Shown: piece by piece, positions 5,885-13,987 of the stretch
How positions within the stretch are numbered: the stretch's first letter is position 1
How the letters are laid out: each line of letters opens with the position of its first letter
IMG/VR virus record: IMGVR_UViG_3300030329_006043
Span: 1 to 28,270 of that record
Strand: one strand, 5' to 3'
DNA from: a virus
DNA length: 28,270 bases
Made by a program: the position numbers and the translations under genes
Notes under the pieces: model-generated
Seen by the model: only the letters and a program-made list of their open reading frames with translations
Told to the model about the DNA's origin: nothing
The model's database searches: none

Positions 5885-6649
5885 ATGGATGAAGAGCGGC
5901 ACGCAGCCATTGTAGCAATGTTGGAAGGTAATGCTGAAATCGAAAGTGAGGAAGAGCCTGAAGAGCTCGAATCACAGTCCGTAGAAGAGGAATCGGACGC
6001 CTCCGATGATGAGGAACTTGAAGAGGAAGAGACCCAGGTTGAGGCTTCATCTGAAGATGAAGAAGAAACCGAGGTCGAAGAGGGGCATCGCGTCCCTTAT
6101 AACCGATTCAAGCAAATCAACGATCAGCGGCACCAGCTTAAGAGTCAGCTTGAAGAGAAAGAACGCTTCATTGCTCAACTCGAACAGCAGATGAAGGCTC
6201 GTAAAAAGCCTGAGCCAACTTATGAGGAATACGAAGAAGAAGACATCTTTGATGGTTCTGGTTCGTATGAGCATACTGATGAGATCTCTTATCTGAAAGA
6301 ACAGAACAGAGCGATTCAGGTTAAGTTTGCTACAATGGAACTCGAAAAAGAGATTGGTGCCGCCCTTGAGCAATACCCGAATGTTCCAGAGGAACATATT
6401 TGGGATTCTATTGCTCAGGATGGCAACGCATCGGCTATGAGTATTGCAGAGCAGTATTCGTCATGGGTTGCTGGTGTCGAAGAGGCAGCGATTGCTCGTT
6501 ACCTCAAGGAGCAGGGCGGGGATGCGCCTGGTGCGCCCCCCCGCCCCAAACGTAAACAAACTGCGAAGTCGAATCCTAGCGAAGAAGAGTGGAAACCAAG
6601 AAACACTGACGAAGCTAGGGAGGCGATGATCGCTTATCTTAGGAGCTAA
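5885..6649 (+). CDS. capsid scaffolding protein
   Basis: The start follows GAAGGAA at seven bases after a 44-base gap from terL. The first 67 residues are extremely acidic. Residues 70-106 carry RVPYNRFKQINDQRHQL and a coiled coil, a signature often seen in phage scaffolds. The C-terminal third ends in a basic segment (RPKRKQTAK) followed by a short helix. Acidic N-terminus, central coiled coil and basic capsid-binding C-terminus are the expected layout of a scaffold, which is removed from the prohead before packaging. Position directly before the major capsid gene supports this. A stable GC hairpin lies within the gene at 6514-6546. I see no protease domain. Confidence 0.85.
   Translation: MDEERHAAIVAMLEGNAEIESEEEPEELESQSVEEESDASDDEELEEEETQVEASSEDEEETEVEEGHRVPYNRFKQINDQRHQLKSQLEEKERFIAQLEQQMKARKKPEPTYEEYEEEDIFDGSGSYEHTDEISYLKEQNRAIQVKFATMELEKEIGAALEQYPNVPEEHIWDSIAQDGNASAMSIAEQYSSWVAGVEEAAIARYLKEQGGDAPGAPPRPKRKQTAKSNPSEEEWKPRNTDEAREAMIAYLRS
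6514..6546 (+). other. GC-rich hairpin inside the scaffold gene
   Basis: GGGCGGGG (6514-6521) pairs with CCCCGCCC (6539-6546), and GCGC (6524-6527) pairs with GCGC (6533-6536), with a symmetric AT/CC internal loop and a 5-base loop. It lies about 100 bases before the end of the scaffold gene and could slow ribosomes or stabilise the message between scaffold and capsid genes. Confidence 0.5.
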
Positions 6650-6652
6650 CCG

Positions 6653-8059
6653 ATGGCATCGGTTACAATTGAGAATCTGGATGCGATTCTCAAAGAGTTT
6701 TACCTCGGACCCATCATTGAAAGCTTAAACAACCAGCTTGAAATGGTGCAAATGTTTCAAAAATCTACACTGGATTGGCAAGGTCGCCAGGTTGTGATTC
6801 CAGTGCATGTCAGCCGCAACGACGGTACGGGCTTCCGTGCTGAAGCTGGGAACCTCCCTGATGCTGGTCGTCAGGGCCATGTGAACCTGAACGTGAAGGC
6901 CAAGTACCTTTACGGTCGATTCTCCCTTACGGGCCCGGCTATTGCCACGGCTAAGACCACAGCCAATTCGTTTGCGACCTACGTCCAAACTGAAATGGAT
7001 GGTCTGGTTACGGACACCAAGCTGAAAGCCAACCAAGGTATGTTTACCGGCGGTGGCTGCGTTGGCTTTGTTCGTCACATTGTCGCTCAGGGTGCGGGTG
7101 CAACGATCACCCCTGATTTCTGCGGAAACAAGGACGTGCTTCGCACCTACCAAGCTCTTGCGGAGACTGTCGCTCCCGGTAACTTGCTGAACATTGATAT
7201 TATCAGCATGGCTACCTACGAGTCCCTTCTCCACACCAACGTGTTCCCTCGCGTTGCTGCTAACTACTTGACCTGCGACGGTAATGCGGGTGGTGATAAC
7301 CAAATCACGCTTGTTACCGATGCTGGTGGTCAGGTTCAGTGGCAGTTGCTTAGCGGTACTCGCCATCCTGCGATGGTTGTTGTGCGTGGTTCCGGTGCTG
7401 GCTTGGCACCTTTTGTTCCTGTGGCTCCGGCTACTGACCCCGTGCTTATCGAAGTCAACAACGAGGCTCTTGGCATTTATGCCAACCTCGGTTTGTCTTC
7501 TCACTACACGGTGGATCGCAGCATTGGTCAGGCTGCACCTATTGCTGGTGTTAGTCAGAACCCGAGCCTTCGCTCAACGGTTGAGTCGGTTGCTATTGGC
7601 GCTGTTGCTGGCAACGCTGATCTCTTGTTTGGTCGTATGCAAACGATCCTTGATGAGATCATGGTGCTTGGTGGTGACGACCCGGATTGCATGTATGTGC
7701 ATCCTGGTATCCGTCAGAAGTACGCTGACCTGCTCACGTTCACGGCTCCTGGCCAGATGAACAAGGATGCTCAGAGCAAGCCAGGTACTGGTGATCCCGG
7801 ATTCAGCGGTTATGCCTTTAATGGTATTCCGATGAAGATGAGTCGCCACTGCGGTAAAGGTCTTATTATCTTCTTGAAGACTAAGACCTGGACCATTGCT
7901 GAGCTTCAGAGCTTCGGCATGGCCGACCTCGACGGTAACGTCATGAGTCGTGTTACGGCTCGAGATGAGTGGGAAGGCTTTGTGCGCTGGTACTACAACC
8001 TTGTGTGCAAAGAGCCCAATCGAAATGCTATCCTGACGAATATCACTTTCCCGGTGTAG
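6653..8059 (+). CDS. major capsid protein
   Basis: The 468-aa product starts three bases after the scaffold stop, with TAGGAG at seven bases. The N-terminus (ASVTIENLDAILKEFYLGPI) and the following VVIPVHVSRNDGTGFRAEAG resemble the N-arm and E-loop region of HK97-fold capsid proteins found in podovirus-like environmental phages. The long Gly/Ala-rich middle and the C-terminal part (SRVTARDEWEGFVRWYYNLV, then ILTNITFPV) are consistent with P- and A-domain strands. It has no added C-terminal Ig-like domain and no sign of a programmed frameshift like T7 gene 10. Synteny (terL, scaffold, then this gene) is the strongest support. A strong hairpin follows the stop. Confidence 0.9.
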   Translation: MASVTIENLDAILKEFYLGPIIESLNNQLEMVQMFQKSTLDWQGRQVVIPVHVSRNDGTGFRAEAGNLPDAGRQGHVNLNVKAKYLYGRFSLTGPAIATAKTTANSFATYVQTEMDGLVTDTKLKANQGMFTGGGCVGFVRHIVAQGAGATITPDFCGNKDVLRTYQALAETVAPGNLLNIDIISMATYESLLHTNVFPRVAANYLTCDGNAGGDNQITLVTDAGGQVQWQLLSGTRHPAMVVVRGSGAGLAPFVPVAPATDPVLIEVNNEALGIYANLGLSSHYTVDRSIGQAAPIAGVSQNPSLRSTVESVAIGAVAGNADLLFGRMQTILDEIMVLGGDDPDCMYVHPGIRQKYADLLTFTAPGQMNKDAQSKPGTGDPGFSGYAFNGIPMKMSRHCGKGLIIFLKTKTWTIAELQSFGMADLDGNVMSRVTARDEWEGFVRWYYNLVCKEPNRNAILTNITFPV

Positions 8060-8070
8060 TCTTTCACTTT

Positions 8071-8101
8071 GGTGTCCCACCCCCTTAGGGGGGTGGGCAC
8101 C
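8071..8101 (+). terminator. strong hairpin after the major capsid gene
   Basis: GGTG (8071-8074) and CCCACCCCC (8076-8084) pair with GGGGGTGGG (8089-8097) and CACC (8098-8101), giving 13 bp with one bulged T and a TTAG loop. It starts 11 bases after the capsid stop codon. No U-tract follows; a second small inverted repeat (ACCCC-T-GGGGT) and the next start codon come directly after. It may reduce transcription into the next genes or protect the capsid message, as the terminator after T7 gene 10 sets a boundary at the same genome position. Confidence 0.65.
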
Positions 8102-8116
8102 ACCCCTGGGGTTATT

Positions 8117-8539
8117 ATGGCTATGGGAAAACAGAGTTCCATTCGCAGAGAGGCAGCTTTTCACAGAGGGGGGAGCACTGGCGGGTATTTTCACAAGCCT
8201 ATCCTCACCCCCCGCGAGAAGCCCCGCGAAGAAGAAGAGGAAAGCGGTGCCGGCAAGGTGGCCGCCTTAGCAGTTGAGGGAGTAAAGAAAGCTCCCGCTA
8301 TTGCCTCGGGCGCCAAGGCTGGCATGTCCGTCGGGGCAAAGGCCGCCCCCCTCCTTGCTGGTGTTCCGGTTGTTGGTCCTGCTCTGGCTGCGGCTGCTCC
8401 TCTAGCAGGCGGAGTTATTGGTGGGGGCCTTGCTGCTTTTGGTGGTGATGATGCTGTTAAGTCAGCAAAGAAACTGCCGAAGAACCTTGTTGATCTGCGG
8501 GAAGAGGCCGCTAAACATTTTGGTGGAATGCTAACATGA
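8117..8539 (+). CDS. small Gly/Ala-rich virion protein (140 aa)
   Basis: I chose the ATG at 8117; a TTG further upstream lies inside the hairpin and would translate it, which is unlikely. The ribosome site is weak (TGGGG). The N-terminus is basic and polar, then acidic (EKPREEEEESG), followed by an Ala/Gly/Val-rich hydrophobic stretch at about residues 78-109 (APLLAGVPVVGPALAAAAPL) that resembles membrane-inserting glycine-zipper segments. The end is a charged helix. Its place between capsid and portal genes suggests a minor virion or ejected protein that could insert in the host membrane. No family is recognised. The stop overlaps the portal start (ATGA). Confidence 0.65.
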   Translation: MAMGKQSSIRREAAFHRGGSTGGYFHKPILTPREKPREEEEESGAGKVAALAVEGVKKAPAIASGAKAGMSVGAKAAPLLAGVPVVGPALAAAAPLAGGVIGGGLAAFGGDDAVKSAKKLPKNLVDLREEAAKHFGGMLT

Positions 8540-10494
8540 AAGCTGAGGCTGTTGTTATTGAGGTAGCAAAAAAAGAAATTAAGTTACCTAAAGGTGGCAA
8601 GCTAAAGAGCGACCTTGATGATAGTCGTCGACATCGACAGAAGATCACCCGAATCTGGGATATGTGCAGTCTGTTTCTTCAGGGCAAGCAGCATATTAGG
8701 TGGGATTCAAACCTGAAGAATTATGTTGGGCTTGTTCCTGATAGGCGGCGCAACCGCGTTACCATTAATCTTATCCTTAATATCTTCAGAAACATTCAGT
8801 CTCGTTTATCTATTGCGTATCCGAGTATTACTGTTCTTCCTGCCAGTCCTTCGACTGAGGACATCCAGCGATCTGAGGCAGCGGAAACGCTGCTTCGGTA
8901 TTATTGGCACACTGCCGATATGAAAGATGTTATCTCAAAGGCTTTAGAATGGCTTCTGCTTACAGGTAACGCTGCTTTCCATACCTTCTATGATCCTGAT
9001 ACGAAGAGGGTTACGACAGAGGCAGTCAGCCCTTATGATATATTTTTCGAGCCCGGTGTTACCAGTGTAGAGGAATCCGAATGGGTTGCTTTGCGCCATA
9101 TTGTCTCGAAGAGAGAACTTAAAGAAGCCTATCCTGATCATGCTGAGCTAATCGAAAAGAGCAGTGATACGCCTGATCACACATACCAAACCCTTTACCA
9201 GCGCGCTTCCGGCACAGAGGGAGCAGAGCTGAAGAACCGCCTTGAATTGTATGAAGTATACATGAAGGACGGTACAATGGGCATGCTCCTGGGGTCTACA
9301 TGGCTCTATAAGAGCAAGTGGCCCACCCATACTTCTCCTCTTACTTATATTCGTTACACCAATATCCCTGGCCGGATCTGGGGAATTGGCATGGTTGAGC
9401 CTCTTATTGAGCTTCAGGTGATGTACAATAAGGGGCGCGGCCAGATCATTCAGAACGCAGAACTAATGGGCAATCCTAAGTGGCTTGTCCCCAAGGCGTC
9501 AGGAGTAGGCAAAGATGCACTCTCCGATTCTCGACCTGGCGAAAAGGTTGTTTACAACGCTAACTCTGGACCGGCTCCACAGCAGGTTCCTGCTGCTCCT
9601 TTACCTGCTTATATACTTGACAACATTCGACAGCTATCGGCCGAGATGCTTGATGTGGCCGGTGTGCATAGTACAAGTCTCGGCAAAAGAGCTATTGGCA
9701 TCGAATCCGGCGCTGCTATTCAGTCGCTGGCCAATAAAGATTCTCAGCAACTGCAAGTAACCCAGGCGAATATGGAGAGGGCAGTTGTCGAGGTTGCTAC
9801 CTGCGTCATCGAGATGTGTAAGCTCTATTATGATGAGCCGCGCATGATGAAGATGATGGATGAGACAGGTCGCGTTATACACAAGACGCTTGATGCGATG
9901 GATCTTTGCGGTGATCCTGACATCTACCTCGAGGCAGGAACCTTGTTCCGTGATGAGAAACCCGATCGGGACCAGCGCATCCTTGAGATGGTTAAGCTTG
10001 GGTTGCTCGAGAAGGATCAGGCTCTTGAGGCTCTTGATTACCGTACCGGTAACTCCCGCGTAACCAAGCGGATGATCGGATTCAGTCATGCTCACGATAT
10101 GCTTCAGGCTATTATGCGTGGCAATGCTATCGAAATTATGCCGAGCGATGATCTTGATGCCTTCAAGGAAGTCTTCAAAGACTTTATGCAGACCGAAGAA
10201 TATTACCATCTGGATCCCGAGCGCCAAGATTATATCAGAGACGTTCTCGTTTCTGTTGCTACCTTTGGCAGGGAAGATGAAGACTTCCAGCGCATGGAGA
10301 TGGAACGAACAGTCTTCCCGAGAGTTGTTCCGAAAGCCAAGGATGCAGTGATGGACATGGCTATGATGTCAAGCCCCATGGCTGCTCAGCAGGTTGCTAA
10401 CAGTGCCGATGAGATGGCTCAGCGCCGAGCCCTTGTAGATGAGGTTAGACCGGAGACAGGTATCGGTCGTACTCAAATGGGAGGTGGCGGATGA
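8536..10494 (+). CDS. portal protein
   Basis: The portal forms the dodecameric ring at one capsid vertex through which DNA passes. The 652-aa protein has the expected N-terminal part: RKITRIWDMCSLFLQGKQHI-like helices (this protein reads RQKITRIWDMCSLFLQGKQH), then RRRNRVTINLILNIFRNIQS leading into the crown/wing region, and later SYPSI-type strands. A central segment IPGRIWGIGMVEPLIELQVM is typical of podoviral portals of the P22-like group. A long helical C-terminal part with many Met and charged residues suits a barrel. Length lies between T7 (about 540) and P22 (about 725). It overlaps the adaptor gene by four bases (ATGA). Location downstream of the capsid gene is less common than upstream. 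Confidence 0.88.
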   Translation: MKAEAVVIEVAKKEIKLPKGGKLKSDLDDSRRHRQKITRIWDMCSLFLQGKQHIRWDSNLKNYVGLVPDRRRNRVTINLILNIFRNIQSRLSIAYPSITVLPASPSTEDIQRSEAAETLLRYYWHTADMKDVISKALEWLLLTGNAAFHTFYDPDTKRVTTEAVSPYDIFFEPGVTSVEESEWVALRHIVSKRELKEAYPDHAELIEKSSDTPDHTYQTLYQRASGTEGAELKNRLELYEVYMKDGTMGMLLGSTWLYKSKWPTHTSPLTYIRYTNIPGRIWGIGMVEPLIELQVMYNKGRGQIIQNAELMGNPKWLVPKASGVGKDALSDSRPGEKVVYNANSGPAPQQVPAAPLPAYILDNIRQLSAEMLDVAGVHSTSLGKRAIGIESGAAIQSLANKDSQQLQVTQANMERAVVEVATCVIEMCKLYYDEPRMMKMMDETGRVIHKTLDAMDLCGDPDIYLEAGTLFRDEKPDRDQRILEMVKLGLLEKDQALEALDYRTGNSRVTKRMIGFSHAHDMLQAIMRGNAIEIMPSDDLDAFKEVFKDFMQTEEYYHLDPERQDYIRDVLVSVATFGREDEDFQRMEMERTVFPRVVPKAKDAVMDMAMMSSPMAAQQVANSADEMAQRRALVDEVRPETGIGRTQMGGGG

Positions 10495-11159
10495 ATACCG
10501 GGGACGTAAGAGAGATGTTTAAGTCGTATGCCGACGAGGCCGACACAACATTTCTTACTGATTTGCAAATTACTTTATACCTCAAAGAGGGCTATAACGA
10601 TTTTCGTCGTGCCGTCTGCGATATTGATCCGTATATTTATTCTATTGAGTACGTCTTTACGATGCCTTCTACGGGTATCCTTGATCTCACGCAGACAGCC
10701 CCTAATAGAATTCTTGGCGCACCAGGACTGCCGGCTACTGCCGGACACAAACTAGAGCGCCTGCTTCGTCTTGCCCGTATCAATGACGTAACAAACAATG
10801 ATGTTGTTTATTATCTGGACTCGGCCCCGTCCGAAAAGACGATGAATGCTTTCTGTTATACCTTCATTAGGAACAGCATTATTACTTATGCGAAAGGGTC
10901 TGATGCTTTCCGCATGGAGTATGTTCCTTTTCACAATGTCGACTTCTCAGCAGCATCAGACTTCATTGATAACCTAGATGGCTTCCATGATATGATTCCT
11001 CTGTATGCGTATTCTCGTTACGCAATCAGAGACGGAGCAGACAACCCGCAGATCCAAGAGGAGATTTTTCGTAAGCTTGCCGATCTCAAGGAGTTCCTAG
11101 AGACCGGTAGGAGCCGAGAGGGCTCTCAGTTTGTTACGCCTTTTGAACCTGGTTATTAA
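10491..11159 (+). CDS. head-tail adaptor (gatekeeper-type) protein
   Basis: This 222-aa protein starts inside the portal stop, with GGGAGGTGG upstream. The N-terminal helical part FLTDLQITLYLKEGYNDFRR is typical of the adaptor family that docks under the portal (T7 gp11 and P22 gp4 type folds). A strand-rich insertion (IYSIEYVFTMPSTGILDLTQ) follows, then further helices toward the C-terminus. In these phages the adaptor ring links the portal to the tail nozzle and completes DNA retention. Position exactly between portal and nozzle genes supports it. Family assignment is by pattern and synteny only. Confidence 0.75.
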   Translation: MNTGDVREMFKSYADEADTTFLTDLQITLYLKEGYNDFRRAVCDIDPYIYSIEYVFTMPSTGILDLTQTAPNRILGAPGLPATAGHKLERLLRLARINDVTNNDVVYYLDSAPSEKTMNAFCYTFIRNSIITYAKGSDAFRMEYVPFHNVDFSAASDFIDNLDGFHDMIPLYAYSRYAIRDGADNPQIQEEIFRKLADLKEFLETGRSREGSQFVTPFEPGY

Positions 11160-11161
11160 TT

Positions 11162-13987
11162 ATGGCTACAGTAGGCAACGAAAGAGAGTTGCTAGCTAAA
11201 GGGCTAGAGCAAGATGGTATTGTTCGGGGCGTCTGGGCTCAGAATCTTCTTCTGGCAAAGGGTGCAATCTCTGCCCGATCGGGATGGGGTGTTGAGGCAG
11301 AACTTGATACCACCATTAGCAACGACATCATCTATAGCTCTTCTTCTTTTCCCGCTGATACCTTCACGAAAAATATTGCTTACGGGTACGAGAAGCATTT
11401 CGGGAGCGCCCTTGTTGAAACAAGCTTTGGCACCAAACAGGTTCTTTCTGTCTTTAGGGCTGTTGTAAATTATGGTGATCTTGGCGGTGTAAATAATGTT
11501 GATAGTTATGCAAAAATGTTTGTTGTCAGGATCTTCGATCTGACAACAAGGCAGTCTTGGGAAGAACCTCTTTACAGGCAGACCTCTGAGCTTATCTCTG
11601 CGGGGTTCCCTCTCAAGGGATATAACCCACTCTACAGTTATCCATCTACTTGGTATGGGTGCTATGAGTCCTCACAGCTTACCGACAATACGAGCTTTGT
11701 TTCCGGAGATGATGATTCGGGGTGGTATTTCCATGTCCATAGAAACAAGGTTTATTTCGGTTCTCCGGTAGCTGGGATATTTGTTTATCGGCCAGTAGAC
11801 ATTCAGGGCACTCGCTCTCAACAGGTCGAAACGAGATGTCTCTTTCCCTGGATCAAGGGATATTCCGAAACCGGCTGCATCACACCTATTCACTTTATGA
11901 ACGGGATTTTTGAGCAGGGGTTTGTATACGCAACGGAGAGTAATATATCGAAGGTTGTTGCAATGACATCCTTCCGTGGTCGGATTGCTTACGCTACCGA
12001 TTATTCAATCTTCTTCTCGGATATTAATAGGCCGAATAATGTTATTGGGATTAACTTCATCAATATCCCATCGAAGAATAAGGTGACGGCTCTTTATGAG
12101 TTTAACGGAAACCTTATGATCTTCACCTCTAAAGAAACATTTATCTACATTCCTAGTGAGGGGACGATTGTTTCTCAGGGGCGCCCCCCGATTAAGATTA
12201 GTGAGAGCATTGGTTGTATTGGACAGTCAGGAATAACGCTCGCTGACAATCAGCTTTTCTGGGTTTCTGAGTCTGGTGTTTTCTCTTCGTCGTCAGGAAG
12301 AGATACCAAGGAAATCTCTGAACCCATCAGGGCTTTTTGGGGTGGCCATGGGATAATGACAAATCCGATGACGAGTTATTTTGAAACCACAAAAAGCGGC
12401 TTTGCTGACATCAATGACGCAACACCACCAAGAACTCTTATCCAGTTTGATCCCGACCAGGTTTCTCTTGCTTACAACCATGACAAGCGCGCTCTTATTA
12501 TGGGGTGCCCTAACCTAAATGGCTGCTGGGCTTTCACTGGTATTTGGTCTTGGTGGCCCTCTGAGTCTGTCGTTACACAAGACGGCACTGGTGCTCCTCT
12601 GGTCGGCTGCTCTAAGAACCTTAACCGCCCCTGGGTGCTTGCTGATAATGACGATATTTACAGCGTCTTTTTCGGAGAGGATCTTGCTGGTGCCAACGAG
12701 ATCCAGGATAACACAACAGCTATCATTGGCAGGTCGGACAATACACTTCCCTCCGCAGAAGTTCCTCCCTCAGTAGCGTTTTCAAGAAAGAGCAACGGTC
12801 GAAACTATCTGATTTGTCGGCTCGGCAAAGGTGGAGCATTAGACCGATCAAGCTACAGAGAGGACTACAGAAAAGGCTCAGGCAAATATCTTCCACTGAT
12901 TCTTCCTGATAGTCTTTATGCTAACGGGTCTTTTGTTCTTGGTCGCCCCTATTACGAAGAAGATACATCAACAGGTGTTTGGCGGTATTGGGTACCGGTG
13001 AAGCTTGTTCAGCCAGTGCTTGCTCAGGCAATTGAGGAATATACTCTTCATTTCAAATACGACAATGTGAGATGGGATGCTGAGCCAACAGGTACAGCCA
13101 TGACCCTACGTGTCCCGACTGAGCGAAAGGCTTCAGCTAGCGGTATTACTGGCACCATTGTTGATGCGGCAGGCAACCCTGATGCTGCTGGTGGTTATAT
13201 CAAGGTAGTGTTCGATGGTGCTGCCGCTCCGGGGGCTTGGACACATAAACCTAAAATCAACACAGTCATAGATCGAGAAAGTCCCTTGTTTGAGTTCAGC
13301 ATGAAGATGCTTACTCCGGACAAGAGTCGGGTTGGTTTCGGCCTCTCCGATGTTAAGACTTCCGAGATAAAGACATCGGCAGCCACCGTTAGCAATGTAG
13401 GCATCCTTGTTTGGCTTGAATCCTTTATTGGCACTGAGGATAGCCACAACGATAATGCCATGGTTCAGGCTGTAGATTGGGCTTACAAGGGCAACGAGCA
13501 GGGTGATGGGTCTTTCCAGATCAAGGCGCGTGGAATCTATGCCAAGATGGGATCTCACGGACGCGGGCTTCAAGCTAACCGCATTGTTCCTAATTGGGTG
13601 TGGGGATTGTATAATGTGATTCTCGGCTCAGATGCCAAAGAGTATACAAGTCAGATTGTCGATTACGATAATGACATCCAGAAAATAGAGAACAAGACAA
13701 CTATCCGCTCCAGGTTTAGAGATGTTAATGGAGCTATGCAGAAGAGAGTGTTCGGCTCTTCTGCTACAGACACTCCACAATGGGGAAGCCGCGGAGACGA
13801 TACCGCTGGCAACTATCTTATTGATGATGAGCAAACCGATACAATAGCAACATCCGACAGTGTTAAGGGCGGATCTATTAGCTATATGGTATTTGGCTTC
13901 ATTCAAGATCGAGCTGAGTCGCTTGGTCTTCTTAGTTTGGTTGGTGTTTTTAGGCCTGGTGGCAGACGAAGGAGAACAGGCCGATGA
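11162..13987 (+). CDS. tail nozzle / tubular protein (gp12-like, 941 aa)
   Basis: The start lies three bases after the adaptor stop without a clear ribosome site, so coupling is likely. Around residues 271-287 the sequence FRGRIAYATDYSIFFSD, followed by a strand ending FNGNLMIFTSKETFIY and later LADNQLFWVSESGVF, shows the repeated blade pattern of the beta-propeller found in podoviral nozzle proteins (T7 gp12, P22 gp10). The protein is longer than both relatives. The extra part around residues 640-780 is strand-rich and Gly/Ala-rich (SGITGTIVDAAGNPDAAGGY) and may be an added receptor-side or fibre-docking domain. The last residues are basic (RPGGRRRRTGR). The gene overlaps the next by four bases. 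Confidence 0.75.
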   Translation: MATVGNERELLAKGLEQDGIVRGVWAQNLLLAKGAISARSGWGVEAELDTTISNDIIYSSSSFPADTFTKNIAYGYEKHFGSALVETSFGTKQVLSVFRAVVNYGDLGGVNNVDSYAKMFVVRIFDLTTRQSWEEPLYRQTSELISAGFPLKGYNPLYSYPSTWYGCYESSQLTDNTSFVSGDDDSGWYFHVHRNKVYFGSPVAGIFVYRPVDIQGTRSQQVETRCLFPWIKGYSETGCITPIHFMNGIFEQGFVYATESNISKVVAMTSFRGRIAYATDYSIFFSDINRPNNVIGINFINIPSKNKVTALYEFNGNLMIFTSKETFIYIPSEGTIVSQGRPPIKISESIGCIGQSGITLADNQLFWVSESGVFSSSSGRDTKEISEPIRAFWGGHGIMTNPMTSYFETTKSGFADINDATPPRTLIQFDPDQVSLAYNHDKRALIMGCPNLNGCWAFTGIWSWWPSESVVTQDGTGAPLVGCSKNLNRPWVLADNDDIYSVFFGEDLAGANEIQDNTTAIIGRSDNTLPSAEVPPSVAFSRKSNGRNYLICRLGKGGALDRSSYREDYRKGSGKYLPLILPDSLYANGSFVLGRPYYEEDTSTGVWRYWVPVKLVQPVLAQAIEEYTLHFKYDNVRWDAEPTGTAMTLRVPTERKASASGITGTIVDAAGNPDAAGGYIKVVFDGAAAPGAWTHKPKINTVIDRESPLFEFSMKMLTPDKSRVGFGLSDVKTSEIKTSAATVSNVGILVWLESFIGTEDSHNDNAMVQAVDWAYKGNEQGDGSFQIKARGIYAKMGSHGRGLQANRIVPNWVWGLYNVILGSDAKEYTSQIVDYDNDIQKIENKTTIRSRFRDVNGAMQKRVFGSSATDTPQWGSRGDDTAGNYLIDDEQTDTIATSDSVKGGSISYMVFGFIQDRAESLGLLSLVGVFRPGGRRRRTGR
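11520..11549 (+). other. long hairpin inside the nozzle gene
   Basis: TTGTTGTCAG (11520-11529) pairs with CTGACAACAA (11540-11549), and ATC (11531-11533) pairs with GAT (11537-11539), with one bulged G and a TTC loop: 13 bp in total. It lies about 360 bases into the gene. No U-tract follows. Confidence 0.55.

Noticed and set aside
7900-8059. Programmed frameshift producing a longer capsid protein
   Set aside because: No slippery heptamer near the end and the next frame does not continue into a domain-like extension.
8060-8082. Second T3-like promoter before the hairpin (TTTCACTTTGG)
   Set aside because: It shares TTTCACT with the site at 2811 but lacks AAAGGG and the spacing to the first G differs by one; too weak to call.
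8069-8116. Earlier TTG start for the Gly/Ala-rich gene
   Set aside because: It has no ribosome site and would translate through the intercistronic hairpin; the ATG at 8117 is simpler.
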